DNA from: Lysinibacillus fusiformis | GTDB taxonomy: Bacteria > Bacillota > Bacilli > Bacillales_A > Planococcaceae | Direction: 5' to 3' | DNA: 64,000 nt | Assembly (NCBI RefSeq): GCF_016925635.1 | Contig: NZ_CP070490.1 | Location: 2,424,001-2,488,000, forward strand | Shown: in pieces, positions 41,509 to 51,099 of the stretch | Layout of the letters: each line of letters starts with the position of its first letter | Position numbering within the stretch: the first letter of the stretch is position 1 | Made by a program: the position numbers and the translations under genes | The notes under the pieces: model-generated | Databases searched by the model: none | What the model was told of the DNA's origin: nothing | Seen by the model: the letters and a program-made list of their open reading frames with translations, nothing else

Positions 41509-42245
41509 TTTGTTTTGCCCTGACCTTTAAGCTTTAATGCAAATACCTTTAAAGCGAAGCGTGGAAGTACAAGCATTCTGCCAAATCGACTTGGCTGGCG
41601 TAACAGTCGATAGAGCCATTCAAGATTTAACTTTTGCCAAATAACTGGTGCACGTTTGACAGTGCCAGCGATGACATCGAAGGAGCCACCTACACCGATA
41701 AATACACCCTTTGAAAATTTCTCAAGGTTTTCCGTTATCCATTTTTCCTGTCTTGGTACACCTAATGCCACAAATACAAGATCAGGCTGTAGAGTAGCAA
41801 TTTCTTTTGCAAAATCATTATTATTCCAGTCGAAGTAGCCATCATGATAGCCAACGACATCAACGTTAGGATAGTTCTTATGAATATTGGCAACCGTCTT
41901 TTCGTTGGTTTCCTTTTGAGCACCTAATAAATAGATTTTAAAACGCTTTTGTTGACCAACTTCCAACAGACGTACCATCGTATCATAGCCTGTTACACGC
42001 TCTGGAAGTGAATCACCAAGAATTTGAGCAGCCTTAACGACACCAATGCCATCCGCACAAATGTAAGTTGCCTGCTTTAAGTAATTCATGACAGTTGGAT
42101 TTTCATTTGCCTGCATGACAACTTCAGGATTGGCTGTCACAACGAAAGTTTTTTCTTGCTGTTCAATACGATTAACGAGTAAATCAACAAACCCTTGCTG
42201 ACCAATATGTAAAAAGGGTACGCCCATAATCGTTACATGCCTCAT
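41505..42245 (-). CDS. WecG/TagA/CpsF-family glycosyltransferase
   Basis: A 246-residue GT26 enzyme, which typically transfers ManNAc from UDP-ManNAc to a lipid-linked GlcNAc. Motifs: VVTANPEVVMQANENP, YICADGIGVVKAAQILG, ERVTGYDTMVRLLE, LLGAQKETNEKTVANI and FVALGVPRQEKWI. A longer frame begins at 42293, but that ATG lies within a predicted -10 box and has no ribosome binding site; I use the ATG at 42245 (RHVTIMGVPFLHIG), although its own site (GAAAGG) is distant. First gene of the SCWP operon; its donor is made by the mnaA product. Confidence 0.88.
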   Translation of the reverse strand: MRHVTIMGVPFLHIGQQGFVDLLVNRIEQQEKTFVVTANPEVVMQANENPTVMNYLKQATYICADGIGVVKAAQILGDSLPERVTGYDTMVRLLEVGQQKRFKIYLLGAQKETNEKTVANIHKNYPNVDVVGYHDGYFDWNNNDFAKEIATLQPDLVFVALGVPRQEKWITENLEKFSKGVFIGVGGSFDVIAGTVKRAPVIWQKLNLEWLYRLLRQPSRFGRMLVLPRFALKVFALKLKGQGKTK

Positions 42246-42288
42246 ATAGTGTTCAAACCTTTCTGTAATTCCATTTTCACTGCAATCT

Positions 42289-42294
42289 ATCATA
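42289..42294 (-). promoter_or_regulatory. Extended -10 element of the SCWP operon
   Basis: On the minus strand TGG-TATGAT forms an extended -10 about 45 nt upstream of the chosen glycosyltransferase start. No good -35 is seen at 16-17 bp. The rest of the gap to 42540 is AT-rich, without a supported gene. Confidence 0.35.
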
Positions 42295-42540
42295 CCATAA
42301 AAGCAATATTGACAGGAAATTTTCGATAATGGGCTTAACGGGGATTAACTAGGGTATAGCTCTCATAAGATAACGAATTTTAAAAAGAATATGGATCATC
42401 ATATGAAGCTTTTTAGCGCACTTTTTAGGCGTAGAAATTTACTAAATTTTAGGGAAACATTTTGAAAATGATAGCCTAAAATTTCGAGTTTCTTCTATTA
42501 TATAGCGCTTACATCTCCGTGATAAAAAATGACCAACAAA

Positions 42541-42567
42541 AAGAGTGCGAATCATCATCGCACTCTT
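42541..42567 (-). terminator. Terminator after the SLH-glucosaminidase gene
   Basis: AAGAGTGCGA/TCGCACTCTT perfect 10-bp stem, followed on the minus strand by TTTTTG. Confidence 0.75.
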
Positions 42568-42588
42568 CTTTGGCGCCTTCTATTAAAA

Positions 42589-44439
42589 TCATTTTTTTAC
42601 AATATAATCGCCATGCACCCAGCCTGTTTTTCCGTTGTAGATTACCTGATACCAGGCATCATTTTTTACAAATTCACCTTTATCGTCTACAACGCCGATA
42701 ATAAAGCCATTCGGTTTAACAGTACCTAAAATAGCACTCGTAGTAGATGGTTCACTTCGGACATTTAGTGTAATGTTCATGTTGACAATTTGTAAACCAT
42801 TTTCAAGACTCACATAATCATCAAGCACCCAGCCTTCTTGTCCATTGACACTTACTTTCAACCAACCACCATTTTCACCAAGGACCTTAATGGAGGTATC
42901 CTTTGGCAAATTCGTAATAATCGAAGCATTATCTGTTGTATTTGGATATGTTCTCATATTGAGATTAATCGTTGTCTTACCTATTGCTCCAGCTAAACCT
43001 AAATCCATTGCATATTGCTTCGTTGGGCTTGGTAATGAAGGAGCGGAAGATTGACTTTGATAAGCAGGTACATCAAACACTAGATTAGTTGTCGTATGAG
43101 CACCAATCAATTCATAAATGTCATAAATCTTTTTCGCTTGAATGACGGCCCACATCACATGTGTTGCATATTGATGGACTGTCGGGTTGTCAGGATTCCA
43201 ACGCATTTTATAGAGCGTATCTTGACCCTTGCTAATGTACTGGTCCTTTACAAATTGGGCACCACCGATAATGGCATCCTGAACAGTAAACCAACCATTT
43301 GTATAAGCACGCTCAGCACCGTACTTATTAGCATCGGCATCAATAGCGCCAATACCGTAAGCATTGTAAGTTTTCTTAATAGCGGTTAATTTATCGCGAT
43401 TTTCTGGTGTCGCCATCATCGGTTTGCCATTTGTATCTAAGCCAACCTCAATCCCTTTAATAAGTGCAGAACCACCATTGGCTGTTTCATGTAAGGCGTG
43501 TGAGACCAAATAAATAGCATTGATCTTATTGTCGATACCAGCCTGAATGAAGGCATCTGCTGTACCAGCTAAGCTTCCTTTATTTGCAAGTACTTTATCA
43601 TTCAGCTCTTTTGCACTCAGGTTATTGACAACAGTAGATAATTTTAGGAATTGATAATAAGATGGGCTATCCTGCATAAAGCTTTTTGGGTGTACATAGT
43701 ATGACACTAGTGCCTCGTTAGCCGTGAAAATGCCAGCACCATCGACCTTTGGATTATTCTTTGTTTGTTTACTCACTACAGAAGAGTAATCATGTGAGTA
43801 ATTCGTCGTCATGTATTGCTTACCACCTGTCCCAGGCGCTTCCAGATGGATTAAACGATAGAGCACGGTAGCTGCCTCTGCACGAGTTGTTTGAGCAAGA
43901 GGTGCAAATTGATTATTCGGCTTCCCAACAAGTAGTCCTGTTGAGACGACAGCTTGTACATCTGCATAGGCCCATTTGGCAATACGTGCATTGTCACTAA
44001 AAGCGATAGGGGAGGAAGATGTGTTGATGTTTTGATAAGTAAGAGCTCTTTTTAACATAGCCGCCATTTCCTGACGATTAATGTGATTATTCGGATGGAA
44101 CTTGCCTTGCTCGTCACCTTTAATTAATCCGTGATAGCTTGCTTGCTCAACCACTCCATAATACCAGTCACCTTTTTTAACATCTGCAAAGGTTGCCTGA
44201 CTAGAAGCTGCTGGCAAGTTCAGGGTTCTGACAAGAAAAGCAGCAAATTCAGCACGAGTGACAGCATCATTCGGACGATAATGGCCGAATTCATCACCCT
44301 TCATTAAATCGTTGGTAATGAGATAGTTCATTTCATGGTAGGCCCAGTGCTTTGAAATATCTTCTGCTGAAGCGGTAGTAGGGGCAAGATATAACATGCC
44401 TGCCAAAACTGCTCCATAAAGAGGAAATTTACGTTTCAT
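42589..44439 (-). CDS. SLH-anchored N-acetylglucosaminidase with SH3 domains
   Basis: A 616-residue exported autolysin. A signal peptide (KFPLYGAVLAGMLYLAPTTASA) is followed by three SLH domains with the TRAE-like motifs TRAEFA, NRQEMA and TRAEAA (to ~residue 205). A GH73-type glucosaminidase domain follows (~225-450), containing YLVSHALHETANGGSALIKG with the likely catalytic Glu, and YNAYGIGAIDAD. Two bacterial SH3 domains close the protein (INLNMRTYPNTTDNASIITNLP; ITLNVRSEPSTTSAILGTVK). The SLH domains bind the pyruvylated SCWP made by the adjacent operon, so the enzyme should stay at the wall and cut glycan strands. Confidence 0.92.
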   Translation of the reverse strand: MKRKFPLYGAVLAGMLYLAPTTASAEDISKHWAYHEMNYLITNDLMKGDEFGHYRPNDAVTRAEFAAFLVRTLNLPAASSQATFADVKKGDWYYGVVEQASYHGLIKGDEQGKFHPNNHINRQEMAAMLKRALTYQNINTSSSPIAFSDNARIAKWAYADVQAVVSTGLLVGKPNNQFAPLAQTTRAEAATVLYRLIHLEAPGTGGKQYMTTNYSHDYSSVVSKQTKNNPKVDGAGIFTANEALVSYYVHPKSFMQDSPSYYQFLKLSTVVNNLSAKELNDKVLANKGSLAGTADAFIQAGIDNKINAIYLVSHALHETANGGSALIKGIEVGLDTNGKPMMATPENRDKLTAIKKTYNAYGIGAIDADANKYGAERAYTNGWFTVQDAIIGGAQFVKDQYISKGQDTLYKMRWNPDNPTVHQYATHVMWAVIQAKKIYDIYELIGAHTTTNLVFDVPAYQSQSSAPSLPSPTKQYAMDLGLAGAIGKTTINLNMRTYPNTTDNASIITNLPKDTSIKVLGENGGWLKVSVNGQEGWVLDDYVSLENGLQIVNMNITLNVRSEPSTTSAILGTVKPNGFIIGVVDDKGEFVKNDAWYQVIYNGKTGWVHGDYIVKK

Positions 44440-44699
44440 TTTTCAAGCTCCCTTCAATAGTTGATCATGTTCTATCAAACTATCAAAAGTGTAGCATAAA
44501 AAGTGGCAATCTATTATTACAACATGGGGACAGATAGAATTGATTATTTACTTAATAAAGAAGAAACTCGTGAAGTTGGTGGGGGAGTGGCAGAATTCGC
44601 TAAGAAACGCCTTCTATATTTCTGTTTCTTTACAATTATAACTAAAATATTACGGGAGTCTTTAATTTTTGACAATTTAGTAACCATTCCAGAAAATGC

Positions 44700-44727
44700 T
44701 TGGTTATTATTGAGAGTAAGGTATAAT
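44700..44727 (+). promoter_or_regulatory. S-layer gene promoter P1
   Basis: TTGGTT (44700-44705), a 16-bp spacer and TATAAT (44722-44727). A GGTAAC/GTTACC hairpin begins two bases after the -10. The predicted leader is about 345 nt. Confidence 0.55.
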
Positions 44728-44854
44728 AGGTAACGGAACTATATGTTACCAATACATTTTAGACAATAAATAGATGGTAGCTTATTGGTATCTATTATAT
44801 ACCATAATAGGTATGGTAAAATAAGCTTTCATAACTAAATTTATGTCCCAGTGC

Positions 44855-44883
44855 TTGAATTTAGGAAAAGTTAGTGTTATATT
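44855..44883 (+). promoter_or_regulatory. S-layer gene promoter P2
   Basis: TTGAAT (44855-44860), a 17-bp spacer and TATATT (44878-44883). A further TATAAT at 44985-44990 has no clear -35. Between P1 and P2 lies a TACCATA/TATGGTA hairpin (44800-44818). The 637-nt gap holds no gene that I support. Confidence 0.55.
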
Positions 44884-45076
44884 ATTGTAGAAAGTGAATA
44901 AACTTACTAGAATGGTATTCTACTACTCTTTTTCTAGTAAATTTACTAACAAATTTGCTTTAGTTTTGTATTATTCAAGAAAGCTATAATACATACATTT
45001 AGGTAACTAATAAGGCGGTACTATAGTTTTCGTTGGATTAATATCAATTTAAGGAATTTTAGGGAGGAATACATTA

Positions 45077-48000
45077 ATGGCAAAGCAAAACAAAGGCCGT
45101 AAGTTTTTCGCGGCATCAGCAACAGCTGCATTAGTTGCATCAGCAATCGTTCCTGTAGCATCTGCTGCTCAATTAAATGACTACAACAAAATCTCAGGTT
45201 ACGCGAAAGAAGCGGTTCAATCACTAGTTGACAACGGCGTAATCCAAGGTGATGCTAACGGAAACTTCAACCCACTTAAAACTATTTCTCGTGCAGAAGC
45301 TGCAACAATCTTCACAAAAGCATTAGAATTAGAAGCTGATGGATCTGTAGATTTCAAAGACGTTAAAGCTGGCGCTTGGTACTACGATGCAATCGCAGCA
45401 GCTGTATCAAACGGAATTTTTGAAGGTGTTAGTGCAACTGAATTCGCACCTAACAAATCATTAACTCGTTCAGAAGCAGCTAAAATCCTAGTTGACGCTT
45501 TCGGTTTAGAAGGTAGCGAAAGCCTAAGCCAATTCGCTGATGCTTCTTCAGTAAAACCATGGGCTAAATCTTACTTAGAAACAGCTGTAGCTAACGGAAT
45601 CTTCACTGGTTCTGAAGCAAACGGTAAATTAAACCTTAACCCTAATGCATCAATCACTCGTCAAGACTTCGCAGTAGTATTCTCACGTACTCTTGACCTA
45701 GTTGACGCTGAAACTCCAGTGGATGCTTCTATCAAAGCTATCAACAACACAACTGTTGAAGTAACATTCGACGAAGAAGTGAACGTTGATGACGTAAAAG
45801 CTTCAAACTTCAAAATCGATGGTTTAGAAGTTAAAAACGCTTCTGTTAAACAAACAAACAAAAAAGTTGTTGTTTTAACTACTGAAGCTCAAACTGCTGA
45901 CAAAGAATACGTTTTATCTTATAAAGAAGAAGAAATCGGTAAATTCAAAGGTATTGCAGCTGTAATCCCTACGAAAATCGATGTAACAACTACATCAGTA
46001 CAAGGAGTTATTGGTAAAGAAGTAACTCTTAAAGCTCAAGTTACTGTAGCTGAAGGTCAATCTAAAGCTGGTATCCCAGTAACATTCAACATCGTAAGCG
46101 ATAACGCTAACGTGAATGCTAAAATCGAAGTTGAAGCTTTAACTGATGAAAACGGTGTTGCTTCTTACTCTTACACTCGTTACTACGAGCACAACGATAA
46201 CGTAGCAGCTTACGCTACTAGCAAATCTTCAGTTTCTTCTACTGGTAAAGTATACTGGGCTAACAAAATTCAATTAGCAGTTTCTGAAATCACAACTGGT
46301 AATGAATTAGCTAACAATACTAAAAAATCATACAAAGTAGTTGGCGCTAAAAACACAACTTACTATGTAGCAATTAAAGAAAACTTAGAAGTAAATCCAG
46401 ATAAAATTGTTGACGTTAAAGTACAAGATCATAACAACAGTAACTTTGTAACTCCTTATGAGTTAACTACTGGTAAAGATGAATATGCTAAAGTACAAAC
46501 AAACGCTAACGGTGAAGCAACATTTACTCTTTGGGGTTCTAACTTATCTGCAACACCTATCGTTTACTTACCATCATCAGTTAACAAAACTGTAACTGAT
46601 TTATCTTACTCTAAACTTGCATTACAATCAGAAGCTCCAACAGTGAAATTCTCAAAAGTCGATAAATTAGCGATTACTGTTGCTGCTGAAGGTACTGCAG
46701 AATCTGCAGAGTTCCTAGCAGAACCAAAAACTTACGATCAAAACTCTGTAGGTGGCCGTAACTACACTGTTACTGTAACAGACAAAGATGGTAAATTAGC
46801 ACCTGAAGGTACAGTTGCATATGTAACATTTGAAGACGGTAACTTCAAAGGTGATGTTTACTTCTCAACTGCAAAAGAAAACTTTGTAAAAGTAACAGCA
46901 GATACTCCATACAAAGTAACTGTAGGTAAAGAAGGTAAAGCACAATTCCACGTAGCTGGTAAAGGTGCAACTACTTTCGCAAAACCAACTGTATTCCTAA
47001 ATACATCTGGTGACAAACTAGCACTTGACAAAAACGATGTGCAAGCTGTATCTGAAGTAACTTACTTCAAAGCACCAGTTGTGAATAATGCAAAATTAAA
47101 AGTAACTGATGAGTATGGTCGTACAATTTCATCTACAACTGCTGGTAAAGATGCGTTCTTCACTTACCAATCTGTAGACCAAAATGGATTTGACTACCGT
47201 CCAACAGGTTATAAAATTACAGGCGACACAACTCAATTAATTTGGGAAAAAGTAGTAGCTCCAGATGGTACAATTGCTTACATTCCTAAATACGTAACAG
47301 TTACAGGAGAAACAGTTTACGAATACAACTTAGCGTTTGATGTAACTTCTACATTTGGTAATGCAACTGTAAAAGATGCTTCTGGTAAAGTATTAGCTGC
47401 TTCTCAAAACTTAGGTAATACAAAAACTTACCAAGTAAAATCAGATGCATATGGTCAAGCAATTGTTCGCGTTACAACTGACACTGCTGATACAGTAAGT
47501 GTTAACGTAACAGGTGCAAGCAATATTCTTCCAACTCAAACTGCTTCTGTAACATTTACAAATTCATCAGTTGTACCTTCACTTTACACTGGTGTAGTAG
47601 ATTCTTATGATTCTATTAAACGTACTCTTAAATTTGCAGGAAAAGATGCAGTATCATACGCTGGTGAGAAAGTTTACTACCGTAACCTAAACAACACTCC
47701 AATCGCAACTGCTGAAGACTTCGAAAAAGCTTTAGCAAATGCAACTGGTACTGTTCAAGTAACTTATGAAGTAAAAGATGGCGTAACAACATTCTACATC
47801 TACAGCGTGGCTACTACTGGTAACAAACCAGTTGATACAGCTGCAGCACAACCAGGTGCAGAAGCTTTAGCAACAGCTATTAAAAATGCAGAAAATGCTA
47901 ACCTTAAAGAAGCTGATTACACTGCAGAATCTTGGAAAGTATATAACGATGCATTAGTAGCAGCAAAAGCTGTAGCTCCTACAGCAGCTGACTCTGTAAA

Positions 48001-48355
48001 AGCAGCAGCAGCAAAAGCTTTAAATGATGCTCGTACAGCACTTAAATCAGTTGTACCAGTTGGCGTAACAGCTATTACTTCTGCAACTGCAGTAGCTGAC
48101 GAAACTTTCTTAGGTCAATTATTAGGAAACTTTGACTACACAGTAGCTGGTACAGTTGCTGACGTAAAAGCTACTTCTATTGAACTAGAACTTACTTTAG
48201 CAGACGATTCTGTAGTTGCTCGTACAGTAACTATTACTCCAGATGCAAGTGGTAAATTCACTGTTACATTCAGTGACAATGATTATGACCACAAAGTAAA
48301 AGCTATTAAAGCAAAAGGCACTGAAGGCGCAGCAACTAACGTAGAATTTAAATAG
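45077..48355 (+). CDS. S-layer protein with three N-terminal SLH domains (SlpC/SbpA type)
   Basis: A 1092-residue surface-layer protein. The signal peptide (KNKGRKFF...VPVASA, cleaved near residue 30) and three SLH domains (to ~residue 210, with SRAEAA, TRSEAA and TRQDFA) resemble those of Lysinibacillus sphaericus SlpC. The remainder is a series of beta-sandwich, Ig-like domains; ASIKAINNTTVEVTFDEEV starts the first. A ~60-residue helical repeat near 920-990 (ALATAIKNAENANLKEADYTAESWKVYNDAL) is a FIVAR-like module. Codon use is strongly biased, with few rare codons, as expected for the most abundant protein. TAGGGAGGAAT precedes the start. Multiple promoters and a long leader lie upstream, and a 13-bp hairpin follows. 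Confidence 0.95.
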   Translation: MAKQNKGRKFFAASATAALVASAIVPVASAAQLNDYNKISGYAKEAVQSLVDNGVIQGDANGNFNPLKTISRAEAATIFTKALELEADGSVDFKDVKAGAWYYDAIAAAVSNGIFEGVSATEFAPNKSLTRSEAAKILVDAFGLEGSESLSQFADASSVKPWAKSYLETAVANGIFTGSEANGKLNLNPNASITRQDFAVVFSRTLDLVDAETPVDASIKAINNTTVEVTFDEEVNVDDVKASNFKIDGLEVKNASVKQTNKKVVVLTTEAQTADKEYVLSYKEEEIGKFKGIAAVIPTKIDVTTTSVQGVIGKEVTLKAQVTVAEGQSKAGIPVTFNIVSDNANVNAKIEVEALTDENGVASYSYTRYYEHNDNVAAYATSKSSVSSTGKVYWANKIQLAVSEITTGNELANNTKKSYKVVGAKNTTYYVAIKENLEVNPDKIVDVKVQDHNNSNFVTPYELTTGKDEYAKVQTNANGEATFTLWGSNLSATPIVYLPSSVNKTVTDLSYSKLALQSEAPTVKFSKVDKLAITVAAEGTAESAEFLAEPKTYDQNSVGGRNYTVTVTDKDGKLAPEGTVAYVTFEDGNFKGDVYFSTAKENFVKVTADTPYKVTVGKEGKAQFHVAGKGATTFAKPTVFLNTSGDKLALDKNDVQAVSEVTYFKAPVVNNAKLKVTDEYGRTISSTTAGKDAFFTYQSVDQNGFDYRPTGYKITGDTTQLIWEKVVAPDGTIAYIPKYVTVTGETVYEYNLAFDVTSTFGNATVKDASGKVLAASQNLGNTKTYQVKSDAYGQAIVRVTTDTADTVSVNVTGASNILPTQTASVTFTNSSVVPSLYTGVVDSYDSIKRTLKFAGKDAVSYAGEKVYYRNLNNTPIATAEDFEKALANATGTVQVTYEVKDGVTTFYIYSVATTGNKPVDTAAAQPGAEALATAIKNAENANLKEADYTAESWKVYNDALVAAKAVAPTAADSVKAAAAKALNDARTALKSVVPVGVTAITSATAVADETFLGQLLGNFDYTVAGTVADVKATSIELELTLADDSVVARTVTITPDASGKFTVTFSDNDYDHKVKAIKAKGTEGAATNVEFK

Positions 48356-48378
48356 TTCAAAGAAACTATTAATATCTG

Positions 48379-48410
48379 TATAGACCTAGATTAGAAAATC
48401 TAGGTCTATA
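48379..48410 (+). promoter_or_regulatory. 13-bp perfect hairpin between the two surface-protein genes
   Basis: TATAGACCTAGAT pairs with ATCTAGGTCTATA across TAGAAA. No T-run follows; the GGGAGGAAAT ribosome binding site of the next gene is ten bases on. More likely an mRNA 3' stabiliser or processing site than a terminator, so the two genes may share a transcript. Confidence 0.55.
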
Positions 48411-48435
48411 CTATAAGTTTGGGAGGAAATAATAG

Positions 48436-50991
48436 ATGAAAAAGGGTAAAATTGTGAAATTCTCTGCAGCAACAATGGTTGCACTATCAGCAATCACTCC
48501 AGTAGCAGCATTTGCAAACGAAACTGAAACTACAGCTCCAGGTTTTTACACAGGAAGCACTTTTGTTCCAGTAGCAGACTTTGCAAAACTTTCAAAAACA
48601 GCTAAGAAAGCATTTTTAGCAGAAAATATTGCTGCAAACGCATTAGTACTTGTTCAAAACGGTAAAGTTTATGACATGACTAAAGAAGAAATCCAAAAAG
48701 CTCCAGCTAACGAAGTGGAAGGCTTAGGTAAAACTGTAGAAGAATACACTGCAGAAACTGGTAAAAAACTTACTCCTAATGGAATCGTTGAAAGTATTGC
48801 TGGATTAACTGTTAGTTCGGTAAGTGCGATTAACGCTACTCAAGCTGAAGTAACATTCAACAAAGAAGTGAAAGAAGTTAAACCTGCTAACTTTAAAGTT
48901 ACTGATAAAGACGGCAATCTTGTATTTGTTAGCAAAGTTGAGCTAAACGAAGCAAAAACAGTTGCTACTTTATCTTTCTTTGATAAGTTTGCAGATAAAG
49001 GTATTTACACAGTTGAAACATCTGGCGTAGCTGATGCAGCTGGTAATACAATCGAAACATCTTCTAAAGCATTCGAATATGCTGCGGCAGCAGTTTCTAA
49101 AGTTGAATTCACTGCAACTACAATTGCTCCAACTGCTAACATTAAAGATTTGGTTAAAGTTACAGATGCTTTAGGTAGAGACATTACTAAAGAAGCTACT
49201 TTAGTATTTGAATCTTCAAATGAGGCAGTAGTGAATAGCTCTACTGGAGCACTATCTGCTGGTTCAGCTATTGTTGTAGCAAAAGTTAAAGTTGGAGACA
49301 CTTTTGTTAAATCAGCTCCAACAACAATCACTGTAAAAGATGCAACAGCAACAACGTTTGCTGGTTTCTATGCTTATACAGGTGCAGCTGCACCTGACAC
49401 AGACGCGTTTGCTAAATTAGATGCAGATAAGAAGAATGACTATGTCTATGTTGGTGGAGCAGCATCAAAATTAGGTCTATACTACAAAGACCAATTTGGT
49501 AAATCAATGAATGTTGCTGAGAAAAATGATGTAACAATCACAAACTTAACACCAAATGTTGTTATCGTTGAGAAAAATTCTGTAGATAATACTTTAGATA
49601 TCAAACCTATCTCAGCTGGAGAAGGATATGTTAAAGTCAAAAACGGTGATTTCGAGCAAACTATCAAAATCACTGTAAGAGCAGAAGCAAAAGTAACTTC
49701 TTTTGAAGTAGAAAAAACTGAAGTTGCTGTAGGAACAAATGCTGGTGTTAACAGCCAAACAATTAAAGTTGCGTACAAAGATCAATTTAATGCAGAGGCT
49801 ACTCCAGCTGCTTCTACACTTAAAGCAACAGCAGCAGACGATACAGTTGTATTAGCAACTCCTGCTAACGACGGAAAATCTGTTACTATTACAGCTCTTA
49901 AAGAGGGTGCAACTACTGTAGAATTAAGCTACAAAGTAGATGCTGATACTACACTTAAGCAAACAATTAATGTAACAGTAACAAAAGCTGGCGACCTTTC
50001 AACATACACTGTTGAAAATGCTGCTGCTAAGTTAGACGTAAATGGTGATGTATCTGATACGGCTAAAACTCCTGAAAAATCAGTAGTAAAAGTATTTGCA
50101 ACAGATGCAAATGGCAATAAAATCAACCCAATCACATTAGATGGTACTGATAACAAATTAGTAGCTGTTGATAAAGATGGCAAAGCAGATTCTTCAGTTG
50201 TTAAAATCAATGGCGATAACATTACTGTTGAAGCTGTAAAAGCTGGAACTGGCTATGTACAAATTAAAGTTGGTTCATTAGTAGTTGATACATTGACATT
50301 TGAAGTAGTAGATACAACTGAAGTTGCTAAAACTGCAACATTTGACAGTCTAGCTATCGTTCTAGGTGAAATCGAAAATGACGCTACTGTTGCTCTTAAT
50401 GCTAAACTTCAAGATATCGTTAAAGTTAAAAACCAAGATGGCAAGGACTTAACTGGATTTACAAAAGGGCAATTAGCTTTCGAATACACTATTACTAATA
50501 ATAACGGTCTAACTCTTGGTGGTACTGCTAATGCAGAGACAATAACAGCACTTACAGAAGCAAATGCTTCAGCAGATATCGTAGTAACAAAAGTAACTTA
50601 TGATGGTGGAACAGCTAACCTAATTTCATCACCTGTAGTTGTTAAACTATCTGCTAAGGATACTAAAGCACCAACATTGGATGCAGGTGTTGCTATTACA
50701 ATTGATGGAGCTAAAAAGAAAGTTACTTTAACATTTACTGAAGCAATTACTAACAACCTTGTTGACATTCCAGCTCTAAAAGCTGCTGTTACAGTTGCGA
50801 CTGATGGTGAAACATACGTTGCACTTGGTGACGATGATTCAGTAACAGTATCAGGAAAAACTTTGGTAATTGATTTTGATACTGCATTGAATACTGCAAC
50901 AAACACAATCAAAGTTAATGCAAATGCATTAAAAGATGCTGTAGGCAATAAAACTGTAGAAATAACTACATCTGCAATTGACGCTTCTTAA
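48436..50991 (+). CDS. Large exported Ig-like surface protein without SLH domains
   Basis: An 851-residue secreted protein. The signal peptide (KGKIVKFSAATMVALSAITPVAAFA) is followed by a ~90-residue acidic/lysine-rich region (VPVADFAKLSKTAKKAFLAENIAAN; VYDMTKEEIQ), then repeated bacterial Ig-like domains (VSSVSAINATQAEVTFNKEV; AVSKVEFTATTIAPTANIKDLVKVTDALG) and a final domain (TKAPTLDAGVAITIDGAKKKVTLTFTEAI). No SLH domain, LPXTG motif or transmembrane tail is visible, so it may assemble with the S-layer or bind wall polymer by its N-terminal region. Only 80 nt from the S-layer gene and preceded by GGGAGGAAAT. Codon bias is similar to but weaker than its neighbour's. Confidence 0.88.
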   Translation: MKKGKIVKFSAATMVALSAITPVAAFANETETTAPGFYTGSTFVPVADFAKLSKTAKKAFLAENIAANALVLVQNGKVYDMTKEEIQKAPANEVEGLGKTVEEYTAETGKKLTPNGIVESIAGLTVSSVSAINATQAEVTFNKEVKEVKPANFKVTDKDGNLVFVSKVELNEAKTVATLSFFDKFADKGIYTVETSGVADAAGNTIETSSKAFEYAAAAVSKVEFTATTIAPTANIKDLVKVTDALGRDITKEATLVFESSNEAVVNSSTGALSAGSAIVVAKVKVGDTFVKSAPTTITVKDATATTFAGFYAYTGAAAPDTDAFAKLDADKKNDYVYVGGAASKLGLYYKDQFGKSMNVAEKNDVTITNLTPNVVIVEKNSVDNTLDIKPISAGEGYVKVKNGDFEQTIKITVRAEAKVTSFEVEKTEVAVGTNAGVNSQTIKVAYKDQFNAEATPAASTLKATAADDTVVLATPANDGKSVTITALKEGATTVELSYKVDADTTLKQTINVTVTKAGDLSTYTVENAAAKLDVNGDVSDTAKTPEKSVVKVFATDANGNKINPITLDGTDNKLVAVDKDGKADSSVVKINGDNITVEAVKAGTGYVQIKVGSLVVDTLTFEVVDTTEVAKTATFDSLAIVLGEIENDATVALNAKLQDIVKVKNQDGKDLTGFTKGQLAFEYTITNNNGLTLGGTANAETITALTEANASADIVVTKVTYDGGTANLISSPVVVKLSAKDTKAPTLDAGVAITIDGAKKKVTLTFTEAITNNLVDIPALKAAVTVATDGETYVALGDDDSVTVSGKTLVIDFDTALNTATNTIKVNANALKDAVGNKTVEITTSAIDAS

Positions 50992-51049
50992 TAAAACTAA
51001 ACGAAACGTTACTTCATAAGCTAGTTATCTAGTGAAAGAAGTGGAAATT

Positions 51050-51099
51050 GACCTCGTGGATATAACTATAAAACGATCTTCTCCATGAGGTCTTTTTTT
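51050..51099 (+). terminator. Strong terminator after the 851-aa surface protein gene
   Basis: GACCTCGTGGA pairs with TCCATGAGGTC (one G-T) across a ~21-nt loop and is followed by seven T residues. The predicted group II intron begins about ten bases further on. Confidence 0.9.

Noticed and set aside
44503..44733. 76-codon ORF upstream of the S-layer gene
   Set aside because: No ribosome binding site; overlaps the P1 promoter elements and has atypical composition.
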